Source of the DNA: CAYVUB01 sp964454675
GTDB lineage: Bacteria; Bacteroidota; Bacteroidia; Flavobacteriales; Flavobacteriaceae
Direction of reading: 5' to 3'
NCBI GenBank assembly: GCA_964454675.1
Contig: CAYVUB010000009.1
Location: 1-64,000, forward strand
DNA length: 64,000 nt
Shown here: piece by piece, positions 60,438-64,000 of the stretch
Layout of the letters: each line of letters begins with the position of its first letter
How positions within the stretch are numbered: the stretch's first letter is position 1
Position numbers and translations under genes: made by a program
Notes under the pieces: model-generated
The model's database searches: none
Seen by the model: the letters and a program-made list of their open reading frames with translations, nothing else
What the model was told of the DNA's origin: nothing

Positions 60438-60796
60438 ATGAAAAACCTATTTTAACATTGGTATTTGTAATGGCTGCAGCCATTGCCTATGCAAACAGCT
60501 TAACTGTGGTCAATACTACAGGGTGTACTTATACAATCCATACAGATGGCGGGTGGTTTAATATTAATCCTTATTCTTCTGAATATAAAGCGAATCCTTA
60601 TGTTATCGGAAATGGGACTCCTGCGGACGGGGACTTTCACGTTGTAAAAGTGGTGCTTGACTCTGACACTATTGATGTTACGGAGTATGGTCCTTATATA
60701 AACACCAGTCCTTCGGGTCATGCGTGTAAAGGTGGTTTGCCTTTTAATATTATGTGGAGTTGGGCAGGACCCGATGTTATCGTGACAATTTATTAG
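60438..60796 (+). pseudogene. Small secreted protein gene with frameshift in the signal peptide
   Basis: The ATG at 60438 reads M-K-N-L-F and stops at once. The next frame, entered after the A-run at 60441-60445, reads PILTLVFVMAAAIAYANSLT without stops to 60796. One extra A in the run would give MKKPILTLVFVMAAAIAYA, a perfect signal peptide, fused to a ~95-residue mature part (VVNTTGCTYTIHTDGGWFNI to PDVIVTIY). The gene is therefore either a recent one-base deletion, a sequencing or assembly error in the homopolymer, or expressed by slippage. Initiation at GTG/ATG near 60467-60470 could still make a shortened signal. Family unknown. Confidence 0.6.
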
Positions 60797-61078
60797 GGTT
60801 TAAAGTAAAAGATACACCGTCACAAGGATCTTTTTAAAAAAACAAAAGACCCTTGCTTGTTTTTATTCATACGCAGGTTTACAACAAAAACCCAAAAACT
60901 CCGCTACATTTTGCTTTCTGTTTAAGTTCATTATAAAAAACTTCCTATTTTTGCCACTCCAAATTGTGTTTCACTTTGCGTTAAGAATTACTCGTGAATG
61001 CTTAGTTTGTTAAATATGTGCTTGTGAATGCTTCGCATTTGCAGCGGAAGTTGAAAAAGTTAGTTCAAAAAATAAATT
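60797..61078. other. Intergenic region upstream of serS
   Basis: About 280 bp with no gene. It includes AAGGATCTTTTTAAAAAAACAAAAGACCC-like dyad (about 60825-60850, possibly a terminator), a -7 element at 60946-60953, and TCGTGAATGCTTAG/TTGTGAATGCTTCG direct repeats (60990-61035). Confidence 0.45.
60946..60953 (+). promoter_or_regulatory. -7 element for serS
   Basis: TATTTTTG, a perfect TAnnTTTG match. The serS leader would be about 120 nt, longer than for the other genes, and contains two copies of the GTGAATGCTT repeat. Confidence 0.4.
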
Positions 61079-62347
61079 ATGTTACAAGTACCATACATTA
61101 GAGACCATAGAGATGCCGTGATTAAAGGCTTGGCAAAACGAAATCTGGATGCCGCAGCTATGATTGATGAAGTAATTGCGTTGGATGAAAACAGACGTCG
61201 ATTGCAAACGCAACTGGATAATATACTGGCAGAATCCAACACCTTATCAAAGGATATTGGTATTTTATACAAAGCCGGCGAAACGGCAAAAGCAAACATT
61301 TTAAAGGAAAAAACGGCACAACTTAAAGAGCTTTCAAAAACACTTGGTGATGATCTTAATACCGCTGTTGAAAGCTTAAACCAGTTACTGTATAAAATTC
61401 CAAATGTTCCCGCAGGTATTGTTCCCAACGGTACAACCGCCGATGATAACGAAGAAGTTTACAGAGCCGGCGATATTCCGGTGTTACACGCTAATGCGCA
61501 ACCGCATTGGGAATTGGCAAAAAAATACGACATCATAGATTTTGAATTAGGCAATAAAATTACCGGCGCAGGATTTCCGGTGTATAAAGGAAAAGGCGCA
61601 AGATTACAACGTGCATTGATTGCCTATTTTTTGGATAAAAACACGGCTGCCGGTTATACCGAATACCAATTACCACATTTGGTAAATGAAGCCTCAGGGT
61701 TTGGAACCGGACAATTACCCGACAAAGAAGGACAAATGTACCACGTGACCGAAGATAATTTGTATTTGATTCCAACGGCTGAAGTTCCGGGAACCAACAT
61801 TTTTAGAGATGTATTACTTAATGAAAGTGATTTGCCTATTGGCATTACTGGTTACACACCATGTTTTCGTCGTGAAGCCGGAAGTTATGGTGCTCATGTA
61901 AGAGGCTTGAACCGTTTGCATCAGTTTGATAAAGTTGAAATTTTACGCATTGAGCATCCAAGCCGTTCATACAAAGCTTTGGATGGCATGGTAGAACATG
62001 TGAAAACCATATTGGATGAATTGAAATTACCATACCGCATTTTACGTCTTTGTGGTGGCGATATGGGTTTTACTTCTGCCCTAACATACGATTTTGAAGT
62101 GTTTTCAACAGCACAAGACCGTTGGCTGGAAATTTCATCGGTGTCAAATTTTGAAACCTTTCAAGCGAATAGATTGAAATTGCGCTTTAAAAATGCCGAT
62201 GGTAAAAATGAACTGGCACATACGCTCAACGGAAGCTCGCTTGCATTACCACGTGTTTTGGCAGGTATTTTAGAAAACTACCAAACCGAAAACGGCATCA
62301 AAATCCCTGAGGTTTTAGTACCTTATACTGGATTTGATAAAATATAG
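61079..62347 (+). CDS. serS: Serine--tRNA ligase
   Basis: A 422-aa class II aminoacyl-tRNA synthetase that charges tRNA-Ser and tRNA-Sec. An N-terminal coiled-coil arm (about residues 30-105: ALDENRRRLQTQLDNILAES, NILKEKTAQLKELSKTL) grips the long variable arm of the tRNA. The catalytic domain has motif 2 GYTPCFRREAGSYG and motif 3 NGSSLALPRVLAGILENYQ, with LIPTAEVPGTN binding the seryl-adenylate. All blocks and the length are normal. Confidence 0.96.
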   Translation: MLQVPYIRDHRDAVIKGLAKRNLDAAAMIDEVIALDENRRRLQTQLDNILAESNTLSKDIGILYKAGETAKANILKEKTAQLKELSKTLGDDLNTAVESLNQLLYKIPNVPAGIVPNGTTADDNEEVYRAGDIPVLHANAQPHWELAKKYDIIDFELGNKITGAGFPVYKGKGARLQRALIAYFLDKNTAAGYTEYQLPHLVNEASGFGTGQLPDKEGQMYHVTEDNLYLIPTAEVPGTNIFRDVLLNESDLPIGITGYTPCFRREAGSYGAHVRGLNRLHQFDKVEILRIEHPSRSYKALDGMVEHVKTILDELKLPYRILRLCGGDMGFTSALTYDFEVFSTAQDRWLEISSVSNFETFQANRLKLRFKNADGKNELAHTLNGSSLALPRVLAGILENYQTENGIKIPEVLVPYTGFDKI

Positions 62348-62380
62348 ATTTGTAGGAATTTTACTATAATTAAACGTTTA

Positions 62381-62420
62381 AATGCTAAAAAATAACGTTA
62401 TTCAACGATTTTTTAGCATT
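62381..62420 (+). terminator. Terminator after serS
   Basis: A 13-bp perfect stem (AATGCTAAAAAAT with its complement at 62408-62420), extended by CGTT/AACG inside the loop, followed by T-rich sequence. Confidence 0.82.
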
Positions 62421-62483
62421 TTCTTTTGTTTTTTCGTTTTAAATACTGAAGTTAGTACAAGTAATAAGAAAAGCCCCCGACTT

Positions 62484-62552
62484 ATGAAAAACTTTAAACG
62501 CCTTTTTATCTTAGTATCCTTAGTGATGCTGGTAAGCGAAATATTATTTTAG
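62484..62552 (+). CDS. Possible 22-aa hydrophobic peptide
   Basis: An open frame starting ATG AAA AAC encodes MKNFKRLFILVSLVMLVSEI plus LF, a basic N-terminus followed by a hydrophobic helix. It looks like a stand-alone leader or the remains of a signal peptide. The stop codon is followed in frame by 13 more sense codons. Too short to judge as a gene without comparison. Confidence 0.25.
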   Translation: MKNFKRLFILVSLVMLVSEILF

Positions 62553-62735
62553 ACATTAGCAAATGTTCCCGTAATAAGTACCAATACAGAATAATTGAAT
62601 CATCTTTTATAAGTAATGATTAATAGCACATTTATTTTGGTGGTAATGCCCAAACGCAGGTTTGGGCATTTTTTTTTATCATAACATTCACAATAACTAA
62701 CCTATGCTTTTGTTATATTTACATAAACAAACCGC
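62553..62735. other. Intergenic region with terminator before TPR gene
   Basis: No gene seen apart from the mini-ORF just upstream. A strong hairpin (62645-62670) ends this transcript, and the TPR gene starts 60 bp later. Confidence 0.5.
62645..62678 (+). terminator. Strong rho-independent terminator
   Basis: AATGCCCAAAC pairs with GTTTGGGCATT around a 4-nt loop, followed by eight T. It ends whatever is transcribed between serS and the TPR gene. Confidence 0.88.
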
Positions 62736-64000
62736 ATGAAGTATTTTTTGACTGTCATCATAGTATTAATACATCTTTTTGCATTTTCACAAACCGAAGA
62801 TGAACAGATTGCCATGGACTATTTTAAACGCGGTGAATTTGAAAAAGCGCTTATTTCCTACAAAAAACTATACGATACCAATCCTAATCACTACGGAAAT
62901 TTTATTCAGTTGATAAAAACACAGCAGCAGTTAAAACAGTATGACCAAGCCGAACAGCTTATTCTTTCAAAACAAAAAAGCTCAAATAACGCTTCTTTAT
63001 TAATTGTTTTGGGATATAATTATCAGCTTAAAGAACAAACAGAGCTTGCACATCAATACTACAATCTGGCTTTACAAAAACTGGAAGACAATCCGGTATT
63101 TGTCTTTAATATAGGACGGCAGTTTGAAGACTATTCGCTTTTGGAATATGCCATAGCCGCCTACAAAAAAGGGATGGAACTTAATCCGGTTCAGAATTTC
63201 AATATCCAGCTGGCACGCATTTATGGCGAACAGGGAAATGTTGAACTATTGTTTTCGAGCTATATGGATTACATTGTGCATAAGCCCGACTTTATCGATT
63301 CGGCAAAACGGGAATTTGGTGAGTTTATTTCAGAAAATAAAGACAACGAAAACAATAGTATCCTGAGAAAACTGCTGCTAAAAAAAATCCAGTCGCAACC
63401 TGATGAACATTGGTACAATTTGTTGAGCTGGTTGTTTGTACAGGAAAAAGATTACGAAAAATCATTTATACAGGAAAAAGCCCTTTACCGGCGCAATCCC
63501 GAAAGTTTAGACCGCATTGTAGAGCTGGCACTTACCGCTTATGATGAAAACGAGTCAAGAATTGCCACAGAAATTTTCAATTATGTTTTAAGCAATACCC
63601 AAAATATCTCTACACAATTACTGGCACACCAATATCTGCTGGAAATAGAAACCGAAACCTCAAAAAAACTGCCGGAAACAGAAAAAAAATACCGTACGCT
63701 TTTTGACACTTATGGATTGTATGAACAAACATTTTCGTTACAGATTGCCTATGCCGATTTTTTGGCCTTTCATTACAACCAACCACAAAAAGCCACTCAA
63801 TTTTTAAAGGAAACCCTCAAACTCAACATCTCGCCTTTTCAGGAAGCTACGGCAAAACTCAAGCTTGGAGATATCCTGGTAATGCAGGAATATTTTAATG
63901 AAGCGCTCATTTACTACACACAAATTCAAGCCAATTTTAAAAACAGCACCATCTCGCAGGAAGCCCGTTTTAAAGTTGCAAAAACAAGCTACTACAAAGG
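62736..64000 (+). CDS. TPR-repeat exported protein (3'-truncated by window)
   Basis: An open frame of at least 421 codons from the ATG at 62736 to the window end. Residues 1-19 form a signal peptide (MKYFLTVIIVLIHLFAFSQ). Tetratricopeptide-like helical pairs follow: AMDYFKRGEFEKALISYKKL, IQLIKTQQQLKQYDQAEQLI, LGYNYQLKEQTELAHQYYNL, IGRQFEDYSLLEYAIAAYKK, and at the end LGDILVMQEYFNEALIYYTQ. TPR proteins in the periplasm act as scaffolds; large ones of this kind are common downstream of serS in flavobacteria (recollection). Its C-terminal part is outside the window. Confidence 0.85.
   Translation, partial: MKYFLTVIIVLIHLFAFSQTEDEQIAMDYFKRGEFEKALISYKKLYDTNPNHYGNFIQLIKTQQQLKQYDQAEQLILSKQKSSNNASLLIVLGYNYQLKEQTELAHQYYNLALQKLEDNPVFVFNIGRQFEDYSLLEYAIAAYKKGMELNPVQNFNIQLARIYGEQGNVELLFSSYMDYIVHKPDFIDSAKREFGEFISENKDNENNSILRKLLLKKIQSQPDEHWYNLLSWLFVQEKDYEKSFIQEKALYRRNPESLDRIVELALTAYDENESRIATEIFNYVLSNTQNISTQLLAHQYLLEIETETSKKLPETEKKYRTLFDTYGLYEQTFSLQIAYADFLAFHYNQPQKATQFLKETLKLNISPFQEATAKLKLGDILVMQEYFNEALIYYTQIQANFKNSTISQEARFKVAKTSYYK

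Overview
The window is a low-GC chromosomal segment from a bacterium of the class Flavobacteriia (Bacteroidota). Five predicted proteins carry type IX secretion (T9SS) C-terminal sorting domains. There is a TonB receptor paired with a DUF5689 lipoprotein, an HU-CCDC81/SPOR protein, and many copies of the Bacteroidota -7 promoter element TAnnTTTG with almost no Shine-Dalgarno sequences. Nothing in the sequence fixes the genus.

Layout. 1-1667 looks like a mobile cassette: a lipoprotein, a PIN-domain toxin and a tiny overlapping antitoxin, closed by an attC-like imperfect hairpin. 1690-7200 holds two secreted beta-helix T9SS proteins, a TerB-like protein and a two-gene envelope operon. 7283-8836 is an ALDH7-type dehydrogenase. 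8972-14551 is a very large alpha-2-macroglobulin lipoprotein with an intact thioester. 14685-20015 is a six-gene defence island: a four-gene leftward operon (77-aa protein, GHKL ATPase, two unrecognised proteins) divergent from a Vsr-like nuclease overlapping a cytosine-C5 methyltransferase. It lies between the macroglobulin gene and pbpC (22411-24762), which are neighbours in E. coli, so the island looks inserted into an older envelope-maintenance locus. 25389-30863 is a nutrient-uptake locus: secreted EEP-family phosphatase/nuclease, TonB receptor and DUF5689 lipoprotein.

From 30942 on the content is mainly core: plsC-type acyltransferase, trpS, a SPOR protein, dprA, the HU-CCDC81 protein, an ALDH3-type dehydrogenase, nrdA and nrdB, a LytTR regulator with its TPR histidine kinase, DUF3109, MarC, an S41 protease with dCMP deaminase, HupE/UreJ, tRNA-Leu(CAA), prs, rplY, pth, an M43 T9SS metalloprotease, ribF, an HTTM protein, an SBBP-like T9SS protein, a frameshifted small secreted gene, serS, and the start of a TPR protein that runs off the end.

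Non-coding structure includes many perfect-stem terminators between convergent genes, a 162-bp MITE-like element with terminal inverted repeats (50222-50383), a family of short palindromes with the core CTGAAAG (37229-37241 and 42711-42854), and a short palindrome apparently inserted in frame into ribF. The best candidate for an incompletely described system is the GHKL ATPase/Vsr/methyltransferase island. The attC-like cassette at the left edge comes second.
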